A stretch of 37,344 nt of DNA from an uncultured Clostridia bacterium (GCA_947630545.1 CANRHX010000017.1:1-37344); one strand, 5' to 3'; numbered from the stretch's first letter, positions 7,901-16,380 are shown. Numbers and translations are program-made. Notes: generated from the sequence alone by a model not told the origin.

Positions 7901-9751
7901 ATTTACAAAACAGCTAAATTCATCAATTACTTCTCCATTTTTAACTTTCATAATTCCAACTTCTGTAATTTTTTCTGATTTCGCTGAAAATCCTGTAGTT
8001 TCTAAGTCTAATACACAATAAGTAGTATCTATTCCTTGCCCTTTGGAATTATATATAGATTTTGTGTTGTCTGGTGCTAAATAAGCTTCTACTCCATATA
8101 ATACTTTCATATCTGGATTATCTACACCAAGCAATTTATGAGCTTCTGGAAAACTTTGTACTACTCCATGGTCTGTTATTGCAATAGACTTCATGCCCCA
8201 TTTCATAGCACGTTTTATTAAGTCCTTGGCTGATGTCATAGCATCCATTTGACTCATTTTAGTATGCATATGTAACTCTACTCTTTTTACAGGAGCGTTA
8301 TCCATTCTTGTTTCTTTTTTTAATCCTTCTGTCTCAACTATTGTATTTGCCATAACTGTTAGTTCTCCTGAAAAATTGTCAAGACTAGCATTTCCTTCAA
8401 TTTTTATTCCTTTTGCTTTAGCTATTCTATTTATTACTTTCTTACTTTGATCTTTATTAAGAAATGCCTTACATGTCATTGTGCTTGTCCCATCATATAA
8501 ATCAAAACTTAATAGTGTTTTTCCAGATTTTAATTCTCTAGGTTCCATATTTATTACTTCACCTAATAAGGCAACTTTTCCATCTTCTGCACTAAGTTCT
8601 GAGATTTTCGTTAATTTTTCTTGTATATTTTGATTAAATCCTAAAATTAGTGGTGTTTCTTCTTCTATGAAATCTTCCTTCTTAGGAATTGAATTATTAT
8701 TTGTTTGATATATTGTATTTGCAATTACTGTTACATCTCCTGCATATGCATCAATATTGGCTTTTCCTATTAATTTTACAGTATTTGCTTCTTCAAGTTT
8801 TGAAATTATGCTTTCTGCATCATCTGGAATTGTAAATGATTTACATGTTATGCTTCCTGTTCCATCAAATAAATCAAATATCAATAACACTTTTTCTGAT
8901 TTGGTTAATCTCTTTTCTACATTACTTACTCTTCCCTCTAATGTTATTCTTGCATCACTTGGAATTATAGCTTTTATTTTTACTTTATTTTCTTTAGCCT
9001 TAGTTTGTTTTCCCAATATTAAAATTTGTTCTTCAATTGAGGAATCTAACATTTCTTCTGAATTATGCAATTCACCATTTTCCATCATTTCTGGTACATA
9101 GTTTATTTTTTCTTCTCCTTCTTCTGGAATATATGGCATATCTTCATCTTGTGGTGGTATATAATCTGGATCTATATGCTTTGCACTTTCTATCTGTTCT
9201 ATTGCATGGCTTACAACTTTTTCTTCTTCTTTTTTAGCAGATTCTTCTATTCTTTTTATTTCTGCCTGATCTAACTCTTCATTTAAACTGATTTTATAGT
9301 CTTTACCAATTATATTTTTTATTAATGTTTCAAGAACTTTATCTGATTTTTTTGCACGCAAAAAATCTGCTCCTTTTATGTGCATTTTTACGTTTATCTT
9401 ATTGTCTTCTACTTCTACGTCTGCATTAATAAGAAGCATCGGTTTTGCTAAAGGATATTTATGTGCCATATAAGCAATGATATTTTTCCACTCTGATTTT
9501 ATGTCCTTTATTTCTGTATTATCTATATACTTTATTTGCGTATCTATGTTACCAAAGTTAAATCTTTCCATTAAGAATTTTTCAAAATACCATATCTCTT
9601 TTACATCTATGTATTCGTCAGTTCCAAGTACAACTCCTAATGTATTTGTTTTTTTGTTCACATTTAAACTTTGAATATAAGCATATTTTATATTACTATT
9701 TGTTTTGTAATCACTAAAAACTTCTCCAACTTTTTTTGCTTTTTCTGACAA
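4934..9751 (-). CDS. polC: DNA polymerase III alpha subunit, Gram-positive PolC type
   Basis: Replicative polymerase with built-in proofreading, 1605 residues from the proposed start, against about 1440 in Bacillus. Domains in order: N-terminal region; acidic linker; two consecutive OB-fold repeats (about 260-350 and 380-475, both with the pattern FDLxDGTxxxTCKxF); PHP domain (HMHTKMSQMDAMTS); DnaQ-like 3'-5' exonuclease (DLETTG, AHNANFDVGF, HRALDDVDTT); polymerase core with GSRGSVGSS and the catalytic acidic PDIDLNFS; a CKKC...CPNC zinc knuckle; C-terminal helix-hairpin-helix (IPGFG) and a terminal QLSLF sliding-clamp motif. The frame is open up to 9829 inside rseP, but a TTG at 9751 with GGAG 8 bases upstream, 17 bases after the rseP stop, is the better start. 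It belongs to the pyrH operon. Confidence 0.95.
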   Translation of the reverse strand: MSEKAKKVGEVFSDYKTNSNIKYAYIQSLNVNKKTNTLGVVLGTDEYIDVKEIWYFEKFLMERFNFGNIDTQIKYIDNTEIKDIKSEWKNIIAYMAHKYPLAKPMLLINADVEVEDNKINVKMHIKGADFLRAKKSDKVLETLIKNIIGKDYKISLNEELDQAEIKRIEESAKKEEEKVVSHAIEQIESAKHIDPDYIPPQDEDMPYIPEEGEEKINYVPEMMENGELHNSEEMLDSSIEEQILILGKQTKAKENKVKIKAIIPSDARITLEGRVSNVEKRLTKSEKVLLIFDLFDGTGSITCKSFTIPDDAESIISKLEEANTVKLIGKANIDAYAGDVTVIANTIYQTNNNSIPKKEDFIEEETPLILGFNQNIQEKLTKISELSAEDGKVALLGEVINMEPRELKSGKTLLSFDLYDGTSTMTCKAFLNKDQSKKVINRIAKAKGIKIEGNASLDNFSGELTVMANTIVETEGLKKETRMDNAPVKRVELHMHTKMSQMDAMTSAKDLIKRAMKWGMKSIAITDHGVVQSFPEAHKLLGVDNPDMKVLYGVEAYLAPDNTKSIYNSKGQGIDTTYCVLDLETTGFSAKSEKITEVGIMKVKNGEVIDEFSCFVNPEKHIPQRVVEVTHITDEMVKDAETIEKVFPKILEFLGNEKETVIVAHNANFDVGFLRQNAINLGLDFNYTYLDTLSLAKDLFPDYKTYKLGKIAERLGIKVEVAHRALDDVDTTVKVFNVMINMLKDKGVKTIDDIDLLAADEESKKEEYKKLKTYHAIILAKNYVGLRNLYKLVSLSHLDYFYRKPRILKSLYKKYSEGLILGSACEAGELYQAIELGKTDEEIEEIANDYDYLEIQPTGNNQFLIRNGTVQDEEALRDINRKIVEIGEKLGKLVVATCDVHFMDPQDEIYRRILEAGQKYDDADNQAPLYLRTTEEMLEEFKYLGEEKAYEVVVTNTNKVADMCEQISPISPEKCPPHIPGCEEDIKNIAYKKAYELYGDPLPEIVKTRLDKELNSIISNGYSVMYIIAQKLVWKSNEDGYIVGSRGSVGSSLVAFMTGITEVNSLQPHYRCKKCKYSDFTDYGYQNGFDLPDKQCPNCGEMLVKDGMDIPFETFLGFNGDKEPDIDLNFSGEYQAKAHKYTEVIFGKGTTFKAGTVGTVADKTAYGYVKNYFEERGIPINKAEILRLSQGCTGIKRTTGQHPGGIIVVPKGREIYEFTPVQHPADDPNSDIITTHFDYHSIDANLLKLDILGHDDPTVIRMLQDLTGIAPTDIPLDDKETMSIFNSTDALGVTPEQIHSEVGTYGIPEYGTKFARGMLLDTKPTTFDELIRLSGLSHGTDVWLGNAQTLIEQGIVTLQEAICCRDDIMIYLIKKGLPPDKAFKIMETVRKGKALKDPEKWESFKTIMKEHDVPDWYIKSCEKIKYMFPKAHAAAYVTNAFRIAWFKVHIPLAYYAAYYSIRAKAFDAEYMIFGKEKVKNKMKEIEIKNQKKEATKAELDMYDDLEIVLEMYERGFEFLPVDLYKSDSIKFKIEDEKLRPPLNSIPGFGSVAAQGIVKAREKGGKFMSIDDLKIRAKIGTSGAELLKSFGCLDGMSQSNQLSLFG

Positions 9752-9768
9752 CTTTATCGCTCCATTTT

Positions 9769-10527
9769 TTAAAATATTCTTGTTATATCTTGATATGTAA
9801 CTAAAATAGACAACATAATCAAAAAACAAAAACCAAGTAATTGAATATTTATTTCTGTCTTTTGACTTAAAGGTTTTCTTCTTATGGCTTCTATTATTAA
9901 AAGCACAATTTTACCACCATCTAAAGCAGGTATTGGAAGCAAATTAGTAACTCCAAGCGATAATGAAATGATGGCCATCATATTAAAAAATTCAAATAGA
10001 CCTGAAGTGCTTGCTACTATTTCTGATATTCCTACAGGCCCCATCATTTGATCTAAACCTACTTTTCCTGTGAATAATTGCCCTAATCCTACAAATGTTG
10101 ATGATAAAAAGTTCCATGTTGTATTACCTGCAAATTGAATTGCATTTCCAAAATCTCCTGTTCCTTGGAAACCATATATCAAAGCTAAAATAAAATACAC
10201 AACCAAAGCAAATATAATATTTACCGTTGCTCCTGCTAAAACTATTGCTATTCTTTTTGGAATACTAGCTTTTGAAAATGAACCTTCTTTATCAGATGCC
10301 TCTTCTTCTCCCTCCATGCTAACAAATCCACCAAGTGGAATAAGTCTTAAAGCATATTGTGTTTCCTTTGATTGTTTTTTCCATATTGTTGGTCCAAAGC
10401 CTATTGCGAACTCATTTACTTTAACTTTGCAAAGTTTTGCAACTAAAAAATGTCCACCTTCATGTATAAAAATTAAAAATCCTAGTAAAACTATTATTTT
10501 TATTGCTGAAATAACAAAAGAAATCAA
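9769..10527 (-). CDS. rseP: Site-2 protease RseP/RasP-like, without a PDZ domain
   Basis: Membrane-embedded zinc metalloprotease that cuts transmembrane segments of regulatory proteins or leftover signal peptides. HEGGH at residues 22-26 is the zinc-binding HExxH, and NLLPIPALDGG near residue 193 supplies the third ligand and the conserved loop. Four hydrophobic segments are visible. At 252 residues it is far shorter than typical RseP (about 340-450): the stretch between AGATVNIIFALVVYF and the GPVGISEIVA segment is too short for a PDZ domain. No ATG is suitable; the TTG at 10527 has a perfect GGGAGG 6 bases upstream. It lies between cdsA and polC, the standard position, although dxr and ispG are missing nearby. 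Regulated proteolysis targets cannot be named. Confidence 0.88.
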   Translation of the reverse strand: MISFVISAIKIIVLLGFLIFIHEGGHFLVAKLCKVKVNEFAIGFGPTIWKKQSKETQYALRLIPLGGFVSMEGEEEASDKEGSFSKASIPKRIAIVLAGATVNIIFALVVYFILALIYGFQGTGDFGNAIQFAGNTTWNFLSSTFVGLGQLFTGKVGLDQMMGPVGISEIVASTSGLFEFFNMMAIISLSLGVTNLLPIPALDGGKIVLLIIEAIRRKPLSQKTEINIQLLGFCFLIMLSILVTYQDITRIF

Positions 10528-10548
10528 ATCTTTCCTCCCTTAAAAAAA

Positions 10549-11352
10549 CTACATCATTCCTAAAAGTGCATATGCAAAAGGTGCTAAGAAAATTAAGCTA
10601 TCTATTCTATCAAGCATTCCACCATGACCTGGAATTAAATTACTATAATCTTTTATATCAACATACCTTTTTATTGAAGATGCTGCAAAATCTCCTATTT
10701 GACCAAGTAAACTTAAAATTATTCCTATCATCCCAACATATAAATATGAATAATTTTGTCCCCAGAATGTATTTGCTAAATATGTATAACCAAGCATAAC
10801 AATTACAGCTCCTACTGTTCCTGCTATGCATCCTTCTATTGATTTTTTTGGACTTACTTTGCTAAATTTATGTTTTCCAAAATATTTTCCTATAAAATAT
10901 GCAAACACATCAGTTCCCCAAGCAGCAATAAGTGCATACCAAACTAATATATTTCCACCATTTCTACCATTTATAAGTGCTACAAACATTGTAAAATAAA
11001 CTACATATACTATACCTAAAAAAGTGTATGCTATGTCTTTAAATGATGTTTTCATTTCTGTTGCAACTACTTGTGCAAATAAAATTATTAAAATTGTTGG
11101 TACTGCTAAAATTGAAATAATGGTTACATATTCTATTGGAATTATATGTACAAATGCAATGCTTATACAACTTAGGTATCCCACCCAACGTACTGGATTA
11201 GAAACTTTAGATACAGCATTAAAATATTCATCAATACTTAAAAAAGCGACTAAAGCCATGAAAACATCTATTACATATTTATTTCCTACAAGCAAAATTA
11301 GAACTACCAATGGAAACCCTAACAATGCAGATGATATTCTCTTAATATCCAT
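10549..11352 (-). CDS. cdsA: Phosphatidate cytidylyltransferase CdsA
   Basis: Makes CDP-diacylglycerol from CTP and phosphatidic acid, the entry point to phospholipids. The protein is a 267-residue polytopic membrane protein with about seven hydrophobic segments. The family signature is near the C-terminus: SSIKRYVDIKDYSNLIPGHG followed at once by GMLDRIDS, carrying the metal-binding aspartates. The frame opens at a TTG at 11376 that overlaps uppS, but AGGAGG sits 6 bases before the ATG at 11352, so I use that start (MDIKRISS). It follows uppS and precedes rseP, as in most Firmicutes; dxr, usually next, is absent. Confidence 0.93.
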   Translation of the reverse strand: MDIKRISSALLGFPLVVLILLVGNKYVIDVFMALVAFLSIDEYFNAVSKVSNPVRWVGYLSCISIAFVHIIPIEYVTIISILAVPTILIILFAQVVATEMKTSFKDIAYTFLGIVYVVYFTMFVALINGRNGGNILVWYALIAAWGTDVFAYFIGKYFGKHKFSKVSPKKSIEGCIAGTVGAVIVMLGYTYLANTFWGQNYSYLYVGMIGIILSLLGQIGDFAASSIKRYVDIKDYSNLIPGHGGMLDRIDSLIFLAPFAYALLGMM

Positions 11353-11372
11353 CATTTTCCTCCTATATTTTT

Positions 11373-12083
11373 TCAATTAGCACCAAATTTTCTGGTTCTA
11401 TGTTGATATTCTTCGATTGCTTTATCAAAATCTTCTTCTGAAAAGTCAGGCCAATTTTTATCTACAAATAAAAATTCTGAATAAGCAATTTGCCATAACA
11501 AGAAATTGCTTACACGTTGTTCTCCACTTGTCCTTATTAATAAATCTGGATCTGGTATAGATTTTGTATAAAGGTGATTTTCTACTACTTGTTCATCTAT
11601 ATCTTCTATATTTAAACTTCCTGTCTTAACTTTAGCTGATATATCTTTTATTGCTTCAAGAATTTCATCTCTTCCACCATAATTTATTGCAATATTGAAA
11701 GTTACTCCAGTATTGTTTTTTGTTCTTTCTATACATTCGTTCATACTTTTTTGCATTTTTTGTGATAAAGCTGTTCTATCACCTAAAAATTGAACTTTTA
11801 TATTCTCACTGTCTGCTCTTTTTGCATAATCATTTAAATAACTCTGAAATAATAACATCAAAGATTTAACTTCTTCTTCAGTTCTTTTCCAATTTTCTGT
11901 TGAAAAAGCATATACTGTAATATATTCAAGTCCTATTTTATTTGCGTATCTTACTATTTTTTCTAAGGTTTTAGCACCTTCTTTATGTCCAAAACTAGCT
12001 GGCATGCCTTTAGCTTTTGCCCATCTTCTATTTCCATCCATTATAATAGCTATATGCCTAGGTAAATTTTCTTTATTAAACAT
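11373..12083 (-). CDS. uppS: Undecaprenyl diphosphate synthase UppS (cis-prenyltransferase)
   Basis: Adds isopentenyl diphosphate units in cis to farnesyl diphosphate, giving the C55 lipid carrier for peptidoglycan and teichoic acid. The 236-residue protein carries HIAIIMDGNRRWAK near the N-terminus (catalytic Asp), AFSTENWKR, and the C-terminal LLIRTSGEQR...WQIAYSEFLF. The length is normal. ATG follows GGGAG. It is read just after the ispA-like gene (12-base gap), so substrate maker and consumer are adjacent. Confidence 0.96.
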   Translation of the reverse strand: MFNKENLPRHIAIIMDGNRRWAKAKGMPASFGHKEGAKTLEKIVRYANKIGLEYITVYAFSTENWKRTEEEVKSLMLLFQSYLNDYAKRADSENIKVQFLGDRTALSQKMQKSMNECIERTKNNTGVTFNIAINYGGRDEILEAIKDISAKVKTGSLNIEDIDEQVVENHLYTKSIPDPDLLIRTSGEQRVSNFLLWQIAYSEFLFVDKNWPDFSEEDFDKAIEEYQHRTRKFGAN

Positions 12084-12095
12084 TATATTTGCTCC

Positions 12096-12980
12096 CTATT
12101 TATTTCTATTTTTTATATATAATGCAAGTTCTTGTAAAAACTCACTATTTTCAAAGTCTTTTAGTATTTCAATTGCTTCTTTTGTAATTTTATCTAAAAT
12201 TTCCTTAGCGCCTTCTAAGCCATATTTAGAAACATAAGTACATTTTCCCATTTCCTTGTCATTTCCAACTGGCTTTCCTAAAATAGCCTCATCTCCTTCT
12301 TCAGATAAAATATCATCTTTTATCTGAAAGGCTAAACCTATATTTTGTGCATATTGGGTAAGTTTTTCTATTGCTGTTTCATCTGCATTTGCTAAAATAG
12401 CTCCCATTCTTACACAATATATTAAAAATGCTGCTGTTTTATTTTTATGAATATATTCAAGTAACTCATCAGTAATTTGCTTGCCTTCAACTTCTGTATC
12501 TAAATATTCTCCTGCAATCATTCTATCTATTGCAATAGAAAATTCATTAAATACTTTCAATTTGTTTTGCAAGTCTTCTGGTTTGCTTTTTCTTAAATCT
12601 TCACTAATTACAATATATGCTCTATTTAAAAGTCCATCTCCGGCTAAAATTGCTGTAGCTTCAGTAAATTGCTTATGATTAGTTGGCTTTCCATGTCTAA
12701 AATCATCATTATCTATTGCAGGTAAATCATCATGAATTAAAGAAAAATTATGTACCATTTCCATAGCCATAGCATATGGCATGACCTTTTCAATTTCTTT
12801 ACTAAATAATTTAAATGTTGCAATTGCTAAAATAGGTCTAAGTCTTTTTCCTCCTGCCATTAAGCTATATGCCATAGAATCATTCAAAATTTTTTCTGGG
12901 CAATCTTCTTTTTTTAAATATTTTTCTAATTCAGTATTAACTAGACTTTGGTACTTCTTTAATTCTTCCTTAAACTCCAT
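12096..12980 (-). CDS. ispA: Polyprenyl (farnesyl/geranylgeranyl) diphosphate synthase, IspA-like
   Basis: Trans-prenyltransferase that elongates DMAPP or GPP with IPP; 294 residues, all-helical fold. The first Asp-rich motif is HDDLPAIDNDD (about 88-98, the DDx4D form of bacterial short-chain synthases), with GGKRLRP at 44-50 as the IPP site. The second Asp-rich motif reads DDILSEEGD, so the last Asp of the usual DDxxD is Ser. GKPVGNDKEMGK follows as in the family. ATG has GAGGAG 6 bases upstream. It lies between frr and uppS, so farnesyl diphosphate for UppS is the most economical product, but chain length cannot be fixed from sequence alone. Usually this gene is elsewhere (near xseB or dxs). 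Confidence 0.9.
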   Translation of the reverse strand: MEFKEELKKYQSLVNTELEKYLKKEDCPEKILNDSMAYSLMAGGKRLRPILAIATFKLFSKEIEKVMPYAMAMEMVHNFSLIHDDLPAIDNDDFRHGKPTNHKQFTEATAILAGDGLLNRAYIVISEDLRKSKPEDLQNKLKVFNEFSIAIDRMIAGEYLDTEVEGKQITDELLEYIHKNKTAAFLIYCVRMGAILANADETAIEKLTQYAQNIGLAFQIKDDILSEEGDEAILGKPVGNDKEMGKCTYVSKYGLEGAKEILDKITKEAIEILKDFENSEFLQELALYIKNRNK

Positions 12981-13002
12981 AACCTGCTCCTCTTACATTA
13001 TT

Positions 13003-13551
13003 TTATATAGACATTATTTCTTTTTCTTTTTGCTCTAGTAATTTATCAATTTCTTCTACATATTTATCTGTAATTTTCTGAATTTCAGTTTCAGCTGATT
13101 TAAGTTCATCTTCTGTAATTTGACTATCTTTTTGTTTAGCTTTAGCTTCATCAATTCCATCTCTTCTTATAGCTCTTACAGCTACTTTTGCTTCTTCCGC
13201 CATTTTCTTTATATCTTTAACTAAATCTTTTCTTCTCTCTTCATTTAATTCAGGGAAAGCTAGTCTTATTACTTTTCCGTCATTATTTGGATTAATTCCT
13301 ATGTCTGATGCAAGAATTGCTTTTTCAATTTCTTTTAACACACTTGCATCCCATGGTTGAATTACTATTAATCTAGCTTCTGGTACAGAAACACCTGCTA
13401 CTTGATTTATTGGTGTTGGTGTTCCATAATAGTCTATCTTTATTTTGTTTAAAATTGCTGGATTTGCTCTACCAGCCCTTACTTCTGATAATTTTTCAGC
13501 AAATACGCTGATTGATTTTTCCATTTTTTCATTAATATTTGTATAATCCAT
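13003..13551 (-). CDS. frr: Ribosome recycling factor
   Basis: With EF-G it splits post-termination ribosomes. The 182-residue protein shows the L-shaped RRF pattern: KLSEVRAGRANPAILNKIKIDYYGTP near the N-terminus, then IQPWDASVLKEIEKAI, SDIGINPNNDGKVIRLAFP and ERRKDLVK. The length is normal. The ATG at 13551 has GAGG 8 bases upstream and lies 18 bases after pyrH, the standard pyrH-frr pair. Confidence 0.97.
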   Translation of the reverse strand: MDYTNINEKMEKSISVFAEKLSEVRAGRANPAILNKIKIDYYGTPTPINQVAGVSVPEARLIVIQPWDASVLKEIEKAILASDIGINPNNDGKVIRLAFPELNEERRKDLVKDIKKMAEEAKVAVRAIRRDGIDEAKAKQKDSQITEDELKSAETEIQKITDKYVEEIDKLLEQKEKEIMSI

Positions 13552-13569
13552 ACTTATTTCCTCACTTTC

Positions 13570-14277
13570 TTATTTTACAATAGTTCCAATTTTTTCGCCT
13601 TTTACAGCTTTTACTATATTTTCTGGTTCAGATATTCCGAAAACCAAAAGTGGTATGTTGTTATCTCTACACATTGCTGTTGCAGTAGAATCCATGACTT
13701 TTAAGTCTTTGTTTAATACATCAATATATGTAATTTCATCATATTTTGTTGCTGTTGGATCTATTTTTGGATCTGCTGAATATACTCCATCTATTGATTT
13801 TCCAAGTAATAATACATCTGCTCCGATTTCTGCTGCTCTTAATGCTGCTGCTGTATCTGTTGTAAAGAATGGATGCCCTGTACCTCCTGCAAATATTACC
13901 ACTCTACCTCTTTCTAAATGTTTCATTGCTTTTCTTTGTATAAAAGGTTCTGCTATTTCTCTCATTTCTATTGCTGTTTGAACTCTTGAATATACACCTC
14001 TTGCTTCTAATGCATCTTGAAGCGCTAAACCGTTCATTGCTGTTGCTAATACTCCCATGTAATCTGCCGTTGTTCTTTCCATTTGATGTCCATTTCTTCC
14101 TCTCCAAAAGTTTCCTCCACCTACGACTATTCCTACTTGAACACCTAAATCTACTATTGTTTTTATTTGATCACATAGCCTTCCTACTGTTTCTGCATCT
14201 ACTCCAAATTTATTTGCTCCCGCTAGCACTTCTCCACTTAATTTTAGAAGTACTCTTTTGTATTTTATGCTTTCCAA
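13570..14277 (-). CDS. pyrH: UMP kinase PyrH
   Basis: Phosphorylates UMP to UDP; hexameric amino-acid-kinase fold. Motifs: [11 protein letters not shown] at the N-terminus (ATP site), [42 protein letters not shown] and the DGVYSADPK loop. A GTG at 14286 is in frame, but the AAGGGAG ribosome binding site almost touches it. The TTG at 14277, which gives [16 protein letters not shown] and matches the family N-terminus, is better spaced, so 235 residues is my choice. It is first in the long operon, downstream of the promoter at 14338-14366. Confidence 0.94.
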   Translation of the reverse strand: MESIKYKRVLLKLSGEVLAGANKFGVDAETVGRLCDQIKTIVDLGVQVGIVVGGGNFWRGRNGHQMERTTADYMGVLATAMNGLALQDALEARGVYSRVQTAIEMREIAEPFIQRKAMKHLERGRVVIFAGGTGHPFFTTDTAAALRAAEIGADVLLLGKSIDGVYSADPKIDPTATKYDEITYIDVLNKDLKVMDSTATAMCRDNNIPLLVFGISEPENIVKAVKGEKIGTIVK

Positions 14278-14337
14278 AATTTCCACTCTCCCTTTTTTAT
14301 TTTTAGTTACATTTTGACATTTGTTTTATCATAAGGC

Positions 14338-14366
14338 ATTTTATCATAAAGATTTGAAAAGTGCAA
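14338..14366 (-). promoter_or_regulatory. Predicted promoter of the pyrH operon
   Basis: Minus-strand TTGCAC (14361-14366) and TAAAAT (14338-14343) are spaced by 17 bases, with TGA just before the -10 (extended -10 form). It lies between the tsf terminator and pyrH and gives a 5' leader of about 50 bases. Confidence 0.6.
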
Positions 14367-14400
14367 CATAAAAGACATACAAATATTTATAAAAAGATAA

Positions 14401-14451
14401 AAAAAGATAGTTTTATAAAATCTTTTAATTTAAGTGATTTTATAAAACTAT
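14401..14451 (-). terminator. Rho-independent terminator after tsf
   Basis: A perfect 16-bp stem (14407-14422 with 14436-14451) and a 13-base loop are followed on the minus strand by CTTTTTTTATC. It separates rpsB-tsf from the pyrH operon. Confidence 0.85.
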
Positions 14452-14475
14452 ACTTTAACTACTGCTTTTAAAATT

Positions 14476-15354
14476 CTATTTAATTTGTTTCATAACTTCT
14501 TCTGCAAAGTTTTCTTCTTTTTTCTCGATACCTTCTCCTTTTTCGAATCTAGCAAATTCGACAATTTCAGCATCTTTTTCTTTTAATAATTGTTCTACTT
14601 TTATATCTGGATTTTTAACAAATTCTTGTTCTATTAAGCAAATTTCTCCATAGAATTTTCCAATTCTTCCTGCTACAATTTTTTCAGCAATTGCTTCTGG
14701 TTTTCCTTCATTCATTGTTTGAGCTTTTAATATTTCTTTTTCTTTTTCTACACGTTCAGCTGGAACATCTTCTCTTTTTACAAATTCTGGTCTAGCAGCA
14801 GCAATTTGCATACAAATGTCTTTTGCTGTTTCACTATTTCCTTTTTTCATATTTACTAAAACTGCAATTTTTCCATCTCCATGTATGTATTTTTCAACTA
14901 GTCCTTCTGATTCAAATCTTGCAAATCTTCTTATAGTAATATTTTCACCAATTGTTGCAATTTTTTCAACTAATACTTCATTTACAGTTTTTCCAGCATT
15001 TGCAATTGATTCTTGTGCTAATAAATCTTCAACTGTAGCTGGATTTTTTTCTACAACTTGTTTTGCAATGTCCATAACAAATTTTTTGAATTCTTCGTTT
15101 TTACCAACAAAGTCTGTTTCTGAATTAACTTCTACTATTGCTCCTGTTTTTCCATTTTCTGAAATATATCCTTCAACTAAACCTTCTGCTGCTATTCTTC
15201 CTGATTTTTTAGCTGCTTTTGCTATTCCTCTTTCTCTTAATAATTCTGCTGCTTTTTCTAAATCTCCATCTGTTTCTGTTAAAACTTTTTTGCAGTCCAT
15301 CATTCCTGCACCTGTTTTTTCTCTTAATTCCTTAACTAAGCTTGCTGTAACCAT
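14476..15354 (-). CDS. tsf: Elongation factor Ts
   Basis: Nucleotide exchange factor for EF-Tu; 292 residues. The N-terminal UBA-like domain and signature are clear: [20 protein letters not shown] then [14 protein letters not shown]. The core contains [12 protein letters not shown] and the two dimerisation subdomains. ATG follows AAAGGAGG. It is cotranscribed with rpsB, with a 70-base spacer that holds a 12-bp hairpin. Confidence 0.97.
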   Translation of the reverse strand: MVTASLVKELREKTGAGMMDCKKVLTETDGDLEKAAELLRERGIAKAAKKSGRIAAEGLVEGYISENGKTGAIVEVNSETDFVGKNEEFKKFVMDIAKQVVEKNPATVEDLLAQESIANAGKTVNEVLVEKIATIGENITIRRFARFESEGLVEKYIHGDGKIAVLVNMKKGNSETAKDICMQIAAARPEFVKREDVPAERVEKEKEILKAQTMNEGKPEAIAEKIVAGRIGKFYGEICLIEQEFVKNPDIKVEQLLKEKDAEIVEFARFEKGEGIEKKEENFAEEVMKQIK

Positions 15355-15374
15355 TATTTTTCCTCCTTTATTTT

Positions 15375-15419
15375 TAAATAATCGTCGCCAAAATTTTATT
15401 TTATGCCGACGATTATTTT
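15375..15419 (-). terminator. Intercistronic hairpin between rpsB and tsf
   Basis: AAATAATCGTCG (15376-15387) pairs perfectly with its complement at 15407-15418 around a 19-base loop. On the minus strand it is followed by TTATTTAAAAAT, a weak U tract. It probably causes partial termination or protects the rpsB message end, which would set the S2 to EF-Ts ratio (inference). Confidence 0.5.
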
Positions 15420-15424
15420 ATTTA

Positions 15425-16231
15425 TTATTCTTCAGTTGTTGTTTCTTCTGCTTCTTCAGCTTCAGCTTCTTCAACTTCTTCTACAACTTGTTCCATACTT
15501 TCAGCTTTTTCTTCTATTGCTTGTTCTTCTTCAGCAACTTCAAAGCTTTCTCCTTGATTTCCTTCTATAACTGCGTTTGCTATGCAATCTGCTATTAATT
15601 TAACAGCTCTTATTGCATCATCATTTCCAGGTATACAATAATCAACATCTTCTGGATTACAGTTTGTATCAACTAAACCTACAACTGGTATATCTAATTT
15701 TCTTGCTTCTAATATTGCTATTCTTTCTTTTTTAGGATCTACTAAGAAGATAACTCCTGGTAATTTATCCATTTCTTTGATTCCACCAAGGTTTTTTTCT
15801 AGTTTTTCCATTTCTTTTTTTAATAATATTACTTCTTTTTTTGGTAATACATCAAATGTACCATCTTCTTGCATTGTTTCTAAGTCTTTTAGTCTTTGAA
15901 TTCTTTTTTGAATTGTATCAAAGTTTGTTAGCATTCCACCTAACCATCTTTGATCAACATAGTACATTCCACACTTGATTGCTGCTTCTTTCATGCATTC
16001 TTGTGCTTGTTTTTTTGTTCCTACAAATAGAACTGTTTTTCCTTCTTCTACTTGTTCTTTAACGAAGTTATATGCTTCGTCTAATTTTTTTGATGACTTT
16101 TGTAAGTCAATAATGTGAATTCCATTTCTGGCTTGGAATATATATTCTGCCATTCTTGGATCCCATCTTCTTGTTTGATGTCCAAAGTGAACACCTGCTT
16201 CTAGTAATTGTTTCATTGCAACTACTGCCAT
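15425..16231 (-). CDS. rpsB: 30S ribosomal protein S2
   Basis: 268 residues from the chosen start. Motifs: [20 protein letters not shown] at the N-terminus, [43 protein letters not shown] and the [20 protein letters not shown] block. The C-terminus has an acidic tail of about 40 residues, mostly Glu and Ala. The frame is open to 16273, but GGGAGG stands 8 bases before the ATG at 16231. It has a strong promoter about 110 bases upstream and a leader of roughly 100 bases. Confidence 0.97.
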   Translation of the reverse strand: MAVVAMKQLLEAGVHFGHQTRRWDPRMAEYIFQARNGIHIIDLQKSSKKLDEAYNFVKEQVEEGKTVLFVGTKKQAQECMKEAAIKCGMYYVDQRWLGGMLTNFDTIQKRIQRLKDLETMQEDGTFDVLPKKEVILLKKEMEKLEKNLGGIKEMDKLPGVIFLVDPKKERIAILEARKLDIPVVGLVDTNCNPEDVDYCIPGNDDAIRAVKLIADCIANAVIEGNQGESFEVAEEEQAIEEKAESMEQVVEEVEEAEAEEAEETTTEE

Positions 16232-16341
16232 TTTTAATTCCTCCCTTTTTGTTATTTCTTCCACAAAGTTCATCGTTTTTTAGGACCTATTTTTCTAGGC
16301 ACTTCCCTTTAAACTTCCTTTGTGTGATTAATACGCCAATT

Positions 16342-16370
16342 ATTATACCAAAAAAAATACTTGAAATCAA
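16342..16370 (-). promoter_or_regulatory. Promoter of rpsB-tsf, overlapping the upstream terminator
   Basis: Minus-strand TTGATT (16365-16370), a 17-base spacer and TATAAT (16342-16347) with TGG before it (extended -10). The -35 box lies inside the hairpin at 16352-16373. The leader of about 100 bases before rpsB has a small CCTA/TAGG hairpin; no known S2-binding motif was recognised. Confidence 0.8.
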
Positions 16371-16380
16371 GTATTTTTTT
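16352..16380. terminator. Hairpin terminator of the unknown gene at 16436-16960
   Basis: AAATACTTGA and TCAAGTATTT form a 10-bp stem with a two-base loop, flanked by T runs on both strands. On the minus strand it lies about 60 bases after the upstream stop codon, and its 3' arm and T run form the spacer of the rpsB promoter. Confidence 0.7.

Noticed and set aside
9752..9829. PolC start inside rseP (26 more residues)
   Set aside because: The extension overlaps rseP, has no ribosome binding site and does not match PolC; TTG at 9751 is well placed.
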